Source of the DNA: Ophiosphaerella korrae
Lineage: Eukaryota; Ascomycota; Dothideomycetes; Pleosporales; Phaeosphaeriaceae
Assembly: GCA_028456385.1 (NCBI GenBank)
Contig: JALNQF010000061.1
Span: forward strand, 62,001 to 126,000
Length of the DNA: 64,000 nucleotides
Direction: 5' to 3'
This document shows, in pieces, positions 35,406-47,526 of this stretch. The notes under the pieces were generated by a model. That model was not told the DNA's origin. It saw nothing but the letters and a program-made list of their open reading frames with translations, and searched no databases. Numbering within the stretch: position 1 is the first letter of the stretch; the number at the start of each line of letters is the position of its first letter. Both the position numbers and the translations under genes were made by a program.

Positions 35406-35926
35406 ATGGGCCTCCCCTACTCCCGCCAGATCAACGCTGCATTTGAGCAAGTTACGCCGCTTGTTGCAGCGGGATTCAAAGTCCTGCGCACGACGAGGGA
35501 TATCTCGATTCTACTCGCCGTCATACAGGTTTTAACGGTGATATTACTGTTTATGATTTTAGTAGCCCTGCTCGCGCTCATGTATTGTGTGAACCCTGAT
35601 CTGGAGGTATCAAACCCCTATCCTTCGCTAATATATTGCTGTGAATCTGATTATGTGGGCGTGTATAGTATGAGCGTAGATACTTCATAACGCCGTGGCT
35701 GCAGAGTATCGCGCGCATTACGGTATGGAGCGTGGTGAAGAGTATGGTCAGTACGGGGGCGACGCTTGGGGCCACGGGGTTTGCGGTGTGGAAGTTATTC
35801 ATTGTGAAGAAGTGGGTTGAAGATGTGGAGTATGAGGGCAATGTAGATGCGAATGAGGTGTTAGAGAATCTTGAAGAGGATGAGAAAGAGGAGAAAAAGG
35901 ATACGGAGAAGGGAAATAAGAAATGA
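35406..35926 (+). CDS. Small membrane protein of unknown function
   Basis: Two exons, 35406-35606 and 35669-35926, giving 152 aa; the intron is GTATCA...GTATAG, phase 0. The ATG is in a good context (CACCATGGG). One long hydrophobic segment at about residues 34-62 (I-S-I-L-L-A-V-I-Q-V-L-T-V-I-L-L-F-M-I-L) is followed by a weaker one around the G-A-T-L-G-A-T-G-F-A-V-W segment. The tail of about 45 residues is very rich in Glu and Lys. I do not recognise the family. The clean splice, strong start context and position beside core genes support a real gene. Confidence 0.65.
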
Positions 35927-36019
35927 GTACAGGAGAAATGGTTACTAGAATTAGTTAAACGCGTGGGTGGTATCTATCTATAAACATGGTGTAAAATAGT
36001 CGGAAAGAGGAATGGCGAA

Positions 36020-38473
36020 TTATACGAATATCGCCACAGACAATCCAAGTAACATAACACTCGCCCACAAGTTCCCCACAACATTCACTTTCATCGCAAT
36101 ACTCTTCTTATCATCCTTCTTATCGCCCTTCGACGCCCGCCCACCATCCTCTTTCGTCCCGTTCGCCGTCCCATTACCAATCCTAAAAAAGTCAGCACAC
36201 ATCTCAAACACAGCATCAACATACTTACACCACCTTCTTCGGCGCAACATACCCCTCCGCATCCAACAACAACAGCGCAAACGCGCCACCCATAACCGGC
36301 CTCGCCTTGAACTCAATACCCTTTGGGTGCGTCCCCGTCTCTGTCTCATACAAATCCGTAAACGGCAACTTGGTCGACGTCTCGTTGACCCATTTCGCCA
36401 CACTATCGATGAACATCTTCTTCGTGGACGCGCTCGCTATCGCGGCACAGAAAATCTCCCAATCACCTTTCGTGTACATGTTACGCGTGTCGAGAGGCAC
36501 GCCATATTTTTGCTGGACGGAGGGGTAAAAGGCGGATTGGATGTCGTAGACCTCTTGGGGGACGAGGCTAAGTTCGAGAAGCTTGTCAGCGTAGAGGTTG
36601 TATAGGAGGCCATGTGTGCTGACGTTATTGTATGCGAGGATGGAGTGCTTGGGGTTGTCGGCTTTGTTGATGCCGAGGGTTTGCCATTTAGTGATGTAGT
36701 CGTGTGCGATGTTGGTGTAGTTTTGTGCGTCGCTGGTTTCGCCGATGGCTTTGGAGAGCTGGGACATTGCTTCGAGGCCGATTATGCCTTTGAGGGCGAG
36801 GTTGGTTTGGTTGGCGAGGTGACCGGCGAAATCATCTGTTGAGAGTTGTTCAGCAGGAAGGAGGCTATCTTGGACGAGGTATTCGGCCCATTGCTTGAGG
36901 ATTTTGTAGTGCGATTTGATGTAGTCTGTTTTGCCGGATCGCTGGACATAAGACAGCATCATAATCATGTGGTTGCCACATTCTTCAACGGGCATTTTCT
37001 CGTCCAATCCGTCTGTGTGGCCAGTAGCGTTCGGATAGTGTGTGCCCAGATCGTGGATCGCATACTTATTCGGATAATGTCCGCTCTCCTGGTTCTCGAA
37101 ATGAGGATCAAGCAGGAGCTTTATCAGTTCAGGATTAGTGTAAAAGAAGATCGGCGACGCAGGGTAGATAACATCTACAGTTTGAGTGTTTCCGTTGGAA
37201 GCTATCTCTTTCATGAACAAATAGTACTTGTCTTCTGTGCCCACAAGTTGAGTGGCTCCAAATGCTTGGCGGGTAGCTAGAGTAGTTAATATAGCGTAGT
37301 TATCGCCTCCCACAGTCTTGGAATCCTTAGAAATCTTCTCGTCTAATTCTGTCGAGAGCTTGCTAGACTCTTTATAATCCTTGTGAAAGTAAGACAAAGC
37401 GGCAAGCTCGTCCTTATAGTAGCCTTTCCAAAGCGACTGAATATTTTTCAAGCCATCTTTTCCAAGAAATTGGGCCGCATCCGTTTGACACAGTCCAATT
37501 GTAAACAAATGCGATGTAGCCTTAGAACCAACTGATCCAAGATCAATTGCATATCCAAACACTGGCCAAGCATCATTGATCGATCTGAACTTGGTATCCC
37601 GAGAATTTCCTAATTTCCCGGTCTTGTTGAAGGCATCGCGAACATCGGCATCAGAGCCAGACTGATAGGTAAGGCCGTCGACAGAATCCGTGGCATAATA
37701 CTAAGAACATGAGTAATGCAATGTGTGGACAGTTAAGATAGAGGACTGACAAAATTACCCCACTCAGCGCGGTCCTTAACCTCATTAAACACTTGCTGCT
37801 CCTGCTTCCAAACTTTGTGATAATTCACACCATCAAGTGTGCTGCTGTAACTCCACTCTGCTTTGGCACTAGTATCACCAGACGCCCATTCTACCCACGT
37901 CAGCCAACATATACTTGAGCAACAGCGATATCAACATACCAGCGCTAATGTCAGTATAAATCTGAACTTTGTGGTCTGCGCCATCTACAGACGACACTTC
38001 AACCTGCATGTAAGAAAAGACCAGTGACTGTCGTTTAAAATCGTTCGGCGTAACCGGCGATAAAAATGTAATCTTTATCGAAACCTTGTTATCAGCACGG
38101 ATGGTGAAAATACTCTTCGTAGACGTGTATTCAGCGGCGGTTTGATTTGCGTTCGGGACATTCTTCGGCGCTCCCATCCATGTCAAAACCTTGCCATCCA
38201 CGCGAATCATGCCCGCCCATCCAAGCCATTGTCCACTACTATGGTCAATTATTTTTCTCACATTTGTTGTTAGGCTACGTACGTGTAGAATGAAGGCCAT
38301 TGTCCTGGTAAATAGCCTCCATTTGTGTTATTGCCTGCCGGCAGCCAAACATTCAAGTAGGGATTCCTGACAGCAAGGGGAATCGACGGAGGACGTGCAG
38401 GTGAAAAGGTCGAATTCTGCGCAACAGCCGTGAGAACGAGACCGCTCAGCACGCTCAGGGACGAGAAATACAT
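36020..38473 (-). CDS. gtaA: Secreted glutaminase A (DUF4965/DUF5127 family) with membrane-anchor-like C-terminus
   Basis: Five exons: 38473-38283, 38238-37940, 37890-37751, 37700-36229 and 36182-36020, giving 754 aa. The first 19 residues are a signal peptide (M-Y-F-S-S-L-S-V-L-S-G-L-V-L-T-A-V-A). The body follows Aspergillus glutaminase A: P-L-A-V-R-N-P-Y-L-N-V-W-L near the start, W-A-G-M-I-R-V-D-G, A-E-W-G...Y-Y-A-T-D-S-V-D, and M-P-V-E-E-C-G-N-H with G-H-Y-P-N-K-Y-A-I-H-D-L-G-T-H-Y. It should release ammonia from extracellular glutamine. The donor after 37751 is GTCAGT. The last exon adds about 53 residues: an Asn/Gly-rich then Lys/Asp-rich linker and a terminal hydrophobic stretch (N-L-W-A-S-V-M-L-L-G-L-S-V-A-I-F-V). 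That could be a GPI signal or a single membrane anchor. Confidence 0.92.
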
Positions 38474-40077
38474 TGTCAGGAATGAAACGGCTGGCTACAG
38501 GTGGGACAGGCGTCACGGCCCCAGAGCCTTATATGTAGACCGCAAGTCTCCTCGGCCTGCAGGCCTTATTTTGCAGTACAAGGGTGTGTCAAAGATGCGC
38601 CACAAAATGGGGGGCCAAAGAAAGTGATGATGTTCAGACTAGTTAGTTTGATGCATCCAAGGTCCCATGTCTGAGCACTTTGACCCAACACTTTGAAAAA
38701 CAATAGTCTGTGTTGTACATGGTGTTACTTGTGCTGGACCACGTGGAAGTGTCCTTGTACCAACCTGAGGGACGTGGTTTCGCTATGACTGTGGTTCAAT
38801 GGACCCAGGCGCGTGCACCAGTTGGAGAGCGACACTGTTGCTTAAGATTTGTCCCTAAAATAAGCACTATTGTATAGCCAAGGCCGAGATGTGCAGCGAT
38901 AGGCCCTACAGCATCCTTGTAGTAGAGTCCAATTTGCGAGGTCGAGTACAAAGGTATCCATAGCTCATCGATTGATGTTTAGCAAACTTCCACTCGTTGG
39001 CCATGATGAGACTCATCTCAACCCACCCTATTACAATATCTCAGCTCCTTCAAAATCCAAAGCCGAATTCCGCATTGCGCCCCGATTTTAAGATTGACGG
39101 GGCTAGAGATCGGGAGGCCTGACAGGCGGTTAAGGCTGTGCTTGCTAGCCTAGTTTGGAGCTGGTAGGCCCCAAAGTGAGACGAGGCTGAACCCTGCCAA
39201 CAGTGACGTCAGTCGCTAGAAAAATTCCAACCAATCATCTGAATCTTGTACATTGCTCCATTGAGATGGCTGCTTCTGAGCAATATTAGTCGTGCAAAGC
39301 CACTGGTGTGGTTGTTTGATGCACGCTTGTTGAAGTACTATCGCGTGCATGTGCAGATGCTAAGTTCATTTGACCACAATGCGCTAGGTACACAAGACAT
39401 TTTAACACCCAGCAAACAAGTCAAGAGGCGGAAGGAGAAGGTCATACACGGATGAGATGCACATAATCTAGGGAGACCACTTAATCATGAGTCAACCTCT
39501 CAAGAAGCCGGGCGTTGGGCACAACAATACCCTAATACACTGTTAATCCTAATCGAGAAATAAAGACCAGGCGTGAGCGGGGTGTGATGGAAGGATAAGT
39601 CACTCGTTAGAAATTATCATTTGTCAACCATTACATCCAGAAGTCAGAAACAAACAACAAACAAGTTTATTAAAACTGATCGTCACGTCCAGACCACAAT
39701 AGCAAACAAAGTCGCCAAATCGCACTCGAGGACTAGAATCTAGACGTTTTACTCATTGATGCTACGTGACGCACAATACCTAATACTACACCTCCACTTC
39801 ACTCCATCAATCTCATAATCGTGACATACAGCGCGAGCCGTGAGCACTAAGCTCAACCATATCCTTTTAACTAGAATAACGCCGAACGAAAACACACTGG
39901 ACTAGCCGATTGGGTATCCAAGGAAAAGACAGGAAAGCGCAATCTAGGAGAAATGCAGGAGATGGGTATCCAAGAGCGCGTAAAAGTAGCCGAGTATTAT
40001 AGACTACGCAGAGCGAGAAAAGGAACCTCAAACTCAGTAGGAATATGCGTGCGAAAGAAATAGGTGCGATTTATATT
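38474..40077. other. Intergenic region, 1.6 kb
   Basis: Promoter of the glutaminase gene and 3' region of the kinase gene. No gene or repeat is seen. Confidence 0.5.
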
Positions 40078-41967
40078 TTAGAGCTCGGCGAGCCAAGATC
40101 GAGAGACATTTTCGAGTTGGGAACAGGAACGGAGCCAGGGGCAGTTCAGGATGTCATGGACGGACCAACGCTTTTCGACGTCGAGGTTGAGGCAGCCACG
40201 GAGGAGGTCGAGGACGTCTTCGACGCCACCGTTTTGGACAGCTTCAGCATTGCGCACGAGTTGTTCGTCCCAGGTCCCTTCGCAGATTTTGGCGGTGGTC
40301 TTGAAGTCGAGGCCCTCATTGAAAGGGAGGGTTGCAGTAAGGAGTGCATACAGGACGACGCCGAATGCCCAGATATCAGCAGCCGGGGAAAAGACCGGGC
40401 CGGGTGCGTTGAACAGTTCCGGTGCGGCGTATTGGAGACTGCCTGCAACTGATGTGCAACTGTCGGCTAGACCGATGTTTTGATTTTCACCAATTGAATG
40501 CGGTTCTGGGCCGTCGCGCTGGTCGCTTACGATAAAGTCTGCCATGCCAAAGTCGCAGAGTAGCACGTCACCCCCGTCGGTATCCGCGTTAGGTACAGTC
40601 ATGTCCACGAGAACATTTTCAAGTTTGATGTCACGGTGAACTACTTGCACATCGTTGTGAAGGTAGCGCATTGCTGATGCGAGTTGGTAGGCATAGCGTT
40701 TGACTAAGTGCTTTGGTAGTCCTGTCTTCTTGTTGCGTCGTGTGTTGCGAACCAGGTCGAATAGGGTGCCGCCCCTGTTCAGTTTCGTGATACAGAACGT
40801 AGCAAAATCCGTGGTGTAGACCCGTAGCAATGGAAGGATATATGGATGCCGTAGAAATCGCCAAATCTCCACCTCATGATCGAACTGTGTCTGGATTTGC
40901 TCATTCTCAAATTCAGACTTTTCTTGCAATTGCTTACGCACAATCTTGACTGCATCGACCACTGGTTTTCCATTTTCCATGCTTGTGACTTCCTTAACAA
41001 TACTGAAACCACCGTAACCAATCTGCTTCCCAATAATGTACTCGCTATCGTAACCAATGCCTTGACCCTCATCATCTGGTTCACTTGGCTTGATTTGAGC
41101 CTCGGAAGGTTTGTAGCGTGCAAGAAAGGACGCCGCAGGAGACATGGACGACAGGGAGCGACCTGAGCGGTTGGATGATCGACGACTCGCTCGTCGCAGA
41201 CTTCCATCCTCGGCGATTGACCGATAACTCCTGGTTCTCGTAGGGGCATCGTGTCGTGGCCAACCTCGAGGAAATTCAACAGGTGAAGCGGCAGTCAGGG
41301 GAGAGAGCATGTATTCTACCGGTATCTCGAGTGGTGTCCGTGCCTCTTCCAGCGGAGGTGAGGCGGTAGCGTCCGAAGTCAAAGATGCGACTTGGTCGAT
41401 GTACTCTGGATTTCTGGCCAAACTGTCGACAGTTGTCTGTAAAAGCGGGTACCTAGAGACGCCAATGCTATGCTGTAGAGGCCGGCGCATATGGAAGGGC
41501 ATCTCCAAATACTCTTGATCCGAGTAGCTTCCGCTCTCGGGCGTATGCGAATGCGAATGCTTCGAGCGCGACTTGGGGACAGGGACTTCGAGAGCGACGG
41601 TATCGCCCGAGTCGAGCCGTACTTCGTTGTCAAAGCTTATGGAGGTGGTGCGGTGCCGAAACTGTGAGGTGCTGAAACTATCTTCTTCACTGCCACTGCT
41701 GCCCACGGCGACATCGTACGGCACAGCATGGCCGTTTGAGCCATGGTGACGGCGGTCGATAGGGATACAGCCGTTTGTCTGTTGAGAGTCGGCGAAAGCA
41801 TAGTCTCCTTTGGAGTGCGACTGCGCATGGCTGCCATTCTGCTGGGGAGAGTGCGACGAGTCTTTGCGCGGGATGGATGCGAAGGACGAGGGTACCGGCT
41901 TGGTGGTGGCCGAGGTGTCGAGCTTGAGTTTCTGGAAACTGTGTGAGGATGCCGAACTCGAGGCCAT
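40078..41967 (-). CDS. Serine/threonine protein kinase with long N-terminal extension
   Basis: Single exon, 629 aa from the ATG at 41967. Residues 1-305 are Ser/His/Arg-rich and probably disordered. The kinase domain covers about 308-625. Its glycine loop is G-Y-G-G-F-S-I-V, with the ATP-binding Lys in D-A-V-K-I-V and the helix C Glu in F-D-H-E-V-E-I-W. The catalytic loop is H-R-D-I-K-L-E-N-V-L, the metal site D-F-G-M-A-D-F, and the activation segment ends in A-P-E-L-F. All catalytic residues are present. It resembles CAMK-like fungal kinases, but I cannot assign a subfamily. An open frame of 1.9 kb without intron is unusual for this window. Confidence 0.9.
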   Translation of the reverse strand: MASSSASSHSFQKLKLDTSATTKPVPSSFASIPRKDSSHSPQQNGSHAQSHSKGDYAFADSQQTNGCIPIDRRHHGSNGHAVPYDVAVGSSGSEEDSFSTSQFRHRTTSISFDNEVRLDSGDTVALEVPVPKSRSKHSHSHTPESGSYSDQEYLEMPFHMRRPLQHSIGVSRYPLLQTTVDSLARNPEYIDQVASLTSDATASPPLEEARTPLEIPVEYMLSPLTAASPVEFPRGWPRHDAPTRTRSYRSIAEDGSLRRASRRSSNRSGRSLSSMSPAASFLARYKPSEAQIKPSEPDDEGQGIGYDSEYIIGKQIGYGGFSIVKEVTSMENGKPVVDAVKIVRKQLQEKSEFENEQIQTQFDHEVEIWRFLRHPYILPLLRVYTTDFATFCITKLNRGGTLFDLVRNTRRNKKTGLPKHLVKRYAYQLASAMRYLHNDVQVVHRDIKLENVLVDMTVPNADTDGGDVLLCDFGMADFIVSDQRDGPEPHSIGENQNIGLADSCTSVAGSLQYAAPELFNAPGPVFSPAADIWAFGVVLYALLTATLPFNEGLDFKTTAKICEGTWDEQLVRNAEAVQNGGVEDVLDLLRGCLNLDVEKRWSVHDILNCPWLRSCSQLENVSRSWLAEL

Positions 41968-43159
41968 TAAATCGGTTCACAGTGAAAGCAAACCTCTGAG
42001 AGTGCCGGCAGCCTGGGTAGGAAATATACGGTTCGGCCAAGGCCGGAGCGTGGGCGGCGCAAAGGGAAAAGCCGGAAGGGCTAATTGCAGGTGCGGCTCA
42101 GCAACGATGGAGCCTGCCGAAGGGGGAAGGGTGGCGCGGCGGTCGTATGAGGGTAGGGTTGGGAGAGCGTGTGCGAGGTGCAGGGCCAGATCAGCCGATG
42201 CGCTGGCAGAGGAGAAGGAGAAAATTGGGGTTTGCAGTGGGTGGCTTTGTTGCAAAGAGTGGCAGCCATATACCTTGAGCAAGCGATGGCCACCCCCCAC
42301 GCCAGCTGGGACGTGAGCGGCCGTGGTGCAGCACGTGAGAGACGGCAATCTGGCTTTGCAGCCAACAGGATGGTAAGCTGCAGATCCACGCACGGCGACT
42401 GGCTGGACGCGCTTGTGAACAGCGCTTTGCCGAGAGCTACCCCGCGCTGAAGCTGTTGAAGCAGAAGTGTTTGGGCATGGTGATACTCATTGGGACATGT
42501 AAGCGTGGGGCCGTCGGCGCGCCGGTTCATGCAGGGCACGCAGAAACACCATGGAGACGGGCCGTTGCAGCGCCGGCCAGTGAGCGGCCAGGGCCACGAG
42601 AAAGAGTCGAAACAACGAGGGCAGCTGGGCAGTCTAGCCGGGCGTTTGAAGCAGCTTGGAGCAGCCTGGGACGGGCAGGCGAGTAGGGAGCGCCGTGGGC
42701 TGAAGCATGACGTCGGCCTGCGGATTGTGTGCGAATGGCGAGCCAGCCCAATAGCCGCCGTGGACCCTACCTTGGGCAGCAAAACCACCATCTGCTGTGG
42801 TTGATGTCATGCATGCAGAGGGCCATAGGTGCATAGGTGCATGGCGGTAGCTTGCAGGCACTTTTGCGAATTGCTTTCATGTGCAGTGCCGTTTGCTGGG
42901 CCAGCATCCGCAGAGTGCGCTAGTCGTGCGCGCGCCCGTGCCAACAGCCAACAGGGCAAGTCAGAAGCTCGAGTGCAGAGGCGAGGTCAATCAACACCGC
43001 CATCCATTACCCGCCATCCCACCCACGCTATCATCCCATCACCACCTGCCATCCCATCTGCTGCCCCCCGGGTCCTCGCCGCCGTTGACAGCTCTCTGCC
43101 CACCGCCGGCCGCCCCGACACGCGCAGTCGACGGCCCGCTGGCCTAGCGACGGTCCGCC
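41968..43159. other. Divergent intergenic region, GC-rich, between kinase and VAC8
   Basis: 1.2 kb with higher GC than its surroundings and many overlapping open frames on both strands, which GC-rich DNA gives by chance. It must hold the promoters and long leaders of both genes. A direct doublet ATAGGTGCATAGGTGCAT lies at 42826-42843. Confidence 0.5.
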
Positions 43160-45106
43160 ATGGGCATCTCAGACGTGTGCTCCAGGGTCTTTGGGTCCTG
43201 CTGCGGCGGTACGCGTCTCTGTCCCCTCAGTATTCTCTGTCATGCACTAACTTCAAGCGTGCAGGACGCTCGCGAGACAGCATCTATGACCCTGTGCTGG
43301 CCGACAGCGAGCGGGAAGCCGTGGCCGACCTGCTGGGCTTCCTCGAGAATGTACGCCCACACCCCCTGTACCTCCACAGCAGAAGCTCTCCAGCTGACTC
43401 CCCATAGCGAGCCGAGACAGACTTCTTCACCGGCGAGCCACTGCGCGCCTTGAGCACGCTGGTATACTCGGAAAACATTGATTTACAGCGGTCGGCGAGC
43501 CTGACCTTTGCCGAGATCACCGAGCGAGATGTTCGGGAGGTCGACCGCGATACCCTCGAACCCATCCTGTTCCTCCTCCAGAACCCCGATATCGAGGTCC
43601 AGCGCGCTGCGAGTGCGGCGCTGGGCAACCTGGCCGTCAACAGTGAGTTGATCCCTCCACCTGCTACGCCGCGTGCTAACAGCCCACAGCCGAAAACAAG
43701 GTCTCCATTGTCGCCCTGAATGGACTCACCCCTTTGATCAAGCAGATGAACTCGCCCAACGTCGAGGTACAATGCAACGCCGTTGGCTGCATCACCAACT
43801 TGGCGACACACGAGGACAATAAGGCCAAGATAGCTCGCTCGGGCGCCCTACAACCCCTCACAAAACTGGCAAAGTCCAAGGACATGCGCGTGCAGCGAAA
43901 CGCGACTGGCGCACTGCTTAACATGACACATTCTGGTATGGCTACCTGCCCGATATGACTCCCGTCAGCTAACCTTCCTTTAGACGACAACCGCCAGCAA
44001 CTCGTCAACGCCGGTGCCATTCCCGTCCTCGTTCAGCTTCTCTCCTCCACAGACGTTGATGTCCAGTACTACTGCACGACTGCATTGAGCAACATCGCTG
44101 TCGACGCCAGCAACCGCGCTAAGCTAGCTCAGACCGAAGGACGGTTGGTTGGCTCACTTGTGCATCTTATGGAATCCTCTTCACCCAAGGTCCAATGTCA
44201 AGCTGCGCTTGCCCTTCGTAACCTCGCGTCCGACGAACGCTACCAGCTTGAAATTGTGCGCGCACGCGGTCTACCGTCCCTCCTTCGCCTCCTACAATCA
44301 TCCTACCTGCCGCTTATCCTTTCTGCGGTCGCATGCATACGAAATATCTCCATCCACCCCGCAAACGAATCCCCCATCATCGAAGCAGGCTTCCTACGGC
44401 CACTCGTCGACCTGCTTGGCACAAGTGATAACGACGAGATCCAATGTCACGCCATCTCTACCCTCCGTAACCTCGCCGCAAGCTCAGACAAGAACAAGCA
44501 GCTGGTCCTTGAGGCTGGTGCTGTGCAGAAGTGCAAGCAGCTAGTCCTGACCGTACGACTGCCAGTGCAGTCCGAAATGACGGCAGCCATTGCCGTCCTT
44601 GCGTTGAGCGAGGAACTAAAGCCTCATTTACTTAACCTCGGAGTGTTCGACGTTCTCATTCCCCTCACTGAATCAGACAGCATCGAAGTCCAGGGCAACA
44701 GTGCTGCTGCACTGGGCAATCTGTCTTCGAAGGGTATGCATTCTCACAATCTTGTCTGACCTAGCTAACAAGTGTAGTGGGCGATTATTCCATCTTCATT
44801 CAGAATTGGAAAGAGCCTGCAGGTGGCATCCACGGCTATCTCCGCCGCTTCCTCGACAGCGGAGACCCAACCTTCCAACACATTGCTATCTGGACGCTCC
44901 TCCAGCTTGTCGAGTCCGAAGATGAAGGACTCATTGAGCTCATTAACGAGTCGAATGAGGTCATCCAAATGGTCAACGAGATTGCAGACCGCAATATCGA
45001 GTCAGACGATGAGGACAATGAAGATGGCGAGGGCGAAGTCGTGACGCTTGCCCGCAAATGCCTTGAGCTATTGGGCAAGAGCCCCAAGACCCTTTTCGAA
45101 GGGTAG
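43160..45106 (+). CDS. VAC8: Vacuolar armadillo-repeat protein Vac8
   Basis: Six exons: 43160-43208, 43265-43350, 43408-43642, 43690-43935, 43984-44733 and 44778-45106, giving 564 aa, close to the family norm. The N-terminus [15 protein letters not shown] offers Gly2 for myristoylation and three Cys for palmitoylation, the signals that place Vac8 on the vacuole membrane. About eleven armadillo repeats follow, with the typical [16 protein letters not shown] and A-L-L-N-M-T-H-S helices. Vac8 serves vacuole inheritance and fusion, nucleus-vacuole junctions and selective autophagy. The C-terminus has an acidic patch ([13 protein letters not shown]). Confidence 0.96.
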
Positions 45107-45644
45107 AGTGTTGAAAAACCCCATATACCCCACTTATCCTGTTACCACTGTTATCGCTTTCTCGTCTCTACCTTCATTGCTTCCTTGCTAATGCGTCTAC
45201 ACGAAATACTTTTCTGAATAAGCTGCAAAAACATGTTCATGGTGCCGGGCGTCAGGCGTCAGGCGAGACCTTTTTGGACATTTCTAGCAACAGCATAGGC
45301 GGAGCCGGGCTTTTCCTTTGGCATACCATTTTGTAACCGCTCCAGAGCTACTATACCCTGGGTGCGGAAGAATTTGTAATTGATAGAGTTGGAGCTGCTG
45401 AAAGCATAAGCACAATACGTGGTTTCTCGGACTAGGTAGTTAGCCTCCACTTCACACAAGATGAAGATGACGTATGATAAAATTACTGTTACTGTCACGA
45501 TTCATCCCTCATACCGAGAAAATGCTGAACTAGTGGACGCGTGTGATAGCGCGTTCCAGCTGCAGGGTCTTATCGATAAGAAGCAATTAACTTTTGCAAC
45601 TTCGGCGCCTCCCCACTACAACCTTCGGCGGTGCGCAACACAAA
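45107..45644. other. Intergenic region between VAC8 and the RPC4-like gene
   Basis: Terminator region of VAC8 and promoter of the next gene on the same strand. A minus-strand open frame at 45259-45498 is not convincing. Confidence 0.5.
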
Positions 45645-47526
45645 ATGCCACCGAAGCGGCAAGGAGGACCAAGTACGCGTGGGCGTGCAGGAGGAAGAGC
45701 TAGAGCAGCTGGTAATAGGAGTACTAACAGTGAAGCCACCCCCCAGAGCTTAGAACAAGCCACGGCGAATGAAGCTCCCGTAGCACCAAAACAAGACAAT
45801 AGCGAGGATGACTCGAAACCACCAATGACCTCGGAGAGCATAGCCTCAGCAGAAGCCTCGTAAGCTGCATCTCACACAAGCCCCGATGCGCCATACTAAC
45901 TTACCATATATAGCGCTGTTGCATCTCCAAATCTTGACACAGATTCACCCGGCCGGCCTCCCGTGCAGCGACTAGGCAGTCTAAATGATTCTCGATCCGC
46001 ATCTCCTGCCATTCGAAGAGGCACCTCAATCCGAGGCAAGAGGGGTATGGTTAAGCCCACATTTACAGGACGTCGAAGCAAAGAAGAGCGGGCAGCTCTG
46101 GAAAAGGAAGCACTGGAGCGTGAGAAGGCGAGAACCAAAGAACTTCAAGATGCAGACAGAAAAAAAAAGAGGGATGCAGACTTTAAGGCCAGGCGGGAGG
46201 CCGAAAGGGCGACCAGAGGTCGAGGTGGTTATAGCGGTGCTATGAGCGGTCCATTTTCGCTTGGCAGCTCACGAGAGGGTACGTCCCGTAATGGAACTGG
46301 ACAAACAGTTGCTAACTTAGGTTATAGATCGACAAAACAGTCATCGCAATACTTCAGGTTTTGGTTCTGGGTCCGGTTCTCGGGCAACTCGCATCAAGGA
46401 TGAGCAAGGTGGATCTTACTCAGGCTCAAGCTACAGATCATCTGGGGGCCCATCGATCAAGAAGGAGGGCGGTGGACAGGAGTCTTCAGACGACGATGAG
46501 GATGCCGAATTTCCGCGAAAAAACATTGACCAAATTATTCAAATATCCTCAGATGAGGATAATGCGCCTACTAGGCGGATAGGCACATCGAATTTTCCCG
46601 TTCGGATAGGAAGGAAAGAACACCAAGAAAGGACCATCGGTATCAACACAGATGCAAGCACGGAGGCATCTGCCAAAATCTTGGAGCAGGCCGAAGCAAC
46701 AGGACAAACACCCGCGGCAGTCTTGACACAGATGTCAAGCAAAGGGAAAGGCAAGGCGAAACTACTCGACGTCGCAAGCACAAAGAAGCCCTTTAAAGGG
46801 GTATGGCAAGACCCAGAAGAGCCCGCCTCTCCCGTCAAAACGGAGGAAAACACCGAGGACGAAACCATGCTTGACGCCGAACAAGTTGGCATTATTGACT
46901 CGTTCACCCAACCAACCGACCATACCTCCACCCCCGACCAAAAGCTCAAACCCCAAATAAAAACCCTCGCAGAACCAATCCTCCAAACCGACGAAGACCG
47001 TGCGGAATGGTCTCGCTTCCAGTCCAACCTCAGCCACATCCGCGCCGAACTCGGCCCCTCCGAGCCCACCGACGAATCCACAGACACCACAGCACCCAAA
47101 AGCTCCGTCCGTGACAACAACGTCTACCTCTTCCAAATCCCTCCTCTAATGCCCGACCTCCTCTCCCCCATCAAAAAGGAGTCTCCAGACGCCCCCCCGC
47201 CACCCCTCACCGCCACCCCCATCAAACTCGAGCCAGGCCTCGCCCTCGCGCCCGCGCCCACACCCGCACCCTCGCGCTTCGCCTCAGGCCTCGTCGGTAA
47301 GCTGCGTGTTCGCGCGTCAGGCCGCACGACGCTGGACTGGGGCGGCACGAGCTACGTGCTTGAGCCGGGGCAGCGTGCGTCGTTTCTGCAGGAGGCGGTG
47401 CGCGTGAGGATTGTGCCGGAGAAGGATAGAGTTGTGCCTGAGGATGCGGGAGAGGCGGTGTCGTTTGGGAGGATTAAGGGAAAGTTCGTGGTTGTGCCGG
47501 ATTGGGGGGGGATGGGGATGGGGTGA
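45645..47526 (+). CDS. RPC53: RNA polymerase III subunit RPC53/RPC4
   Basis: Three exons: 45645-45859, 45914-46278 and 46328-47526, giving 592 aa. The N-terminal two thirds are charged and disordered, with an RG-rich start and the conserved basic block S-I-R-G-K-R-G-M-V-K-P-T-F-T-G-R-R-S. The C-terminal part (about 440-592) is the Rpc4 domain: V-Y-L-F-Q-I-P-P-L-M-P, V-G-K-L-R-V-R-A-S-G-R-T-T-L-D-W-G-G, and F-V-V-V-P-D-W near the end. Rpc53 pairs with Rpc37 on the Pol III core, where it helps termination and reinitiation at tRNA and 5S genes. I-K-K-E and I-K-L-E type sites may be sumoylated, as in yeast Rpc53; that is inference. Confidence 0.93.

Noticed and set aside
42081..43407. Several open frames of 70-236 codons between kinase and VAC8
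   Set aside because: The region is GC-rich, so chance open frames are expected; none has a motif, and one overlaps VAC8 exons.
45259..45498. Minus-strand frame of 79 codons between VAC8 and the RPC4-like gene
   Set aside because: No homology-like pattern, no clear start context, and it lies in a short same-strand intergenic gap.
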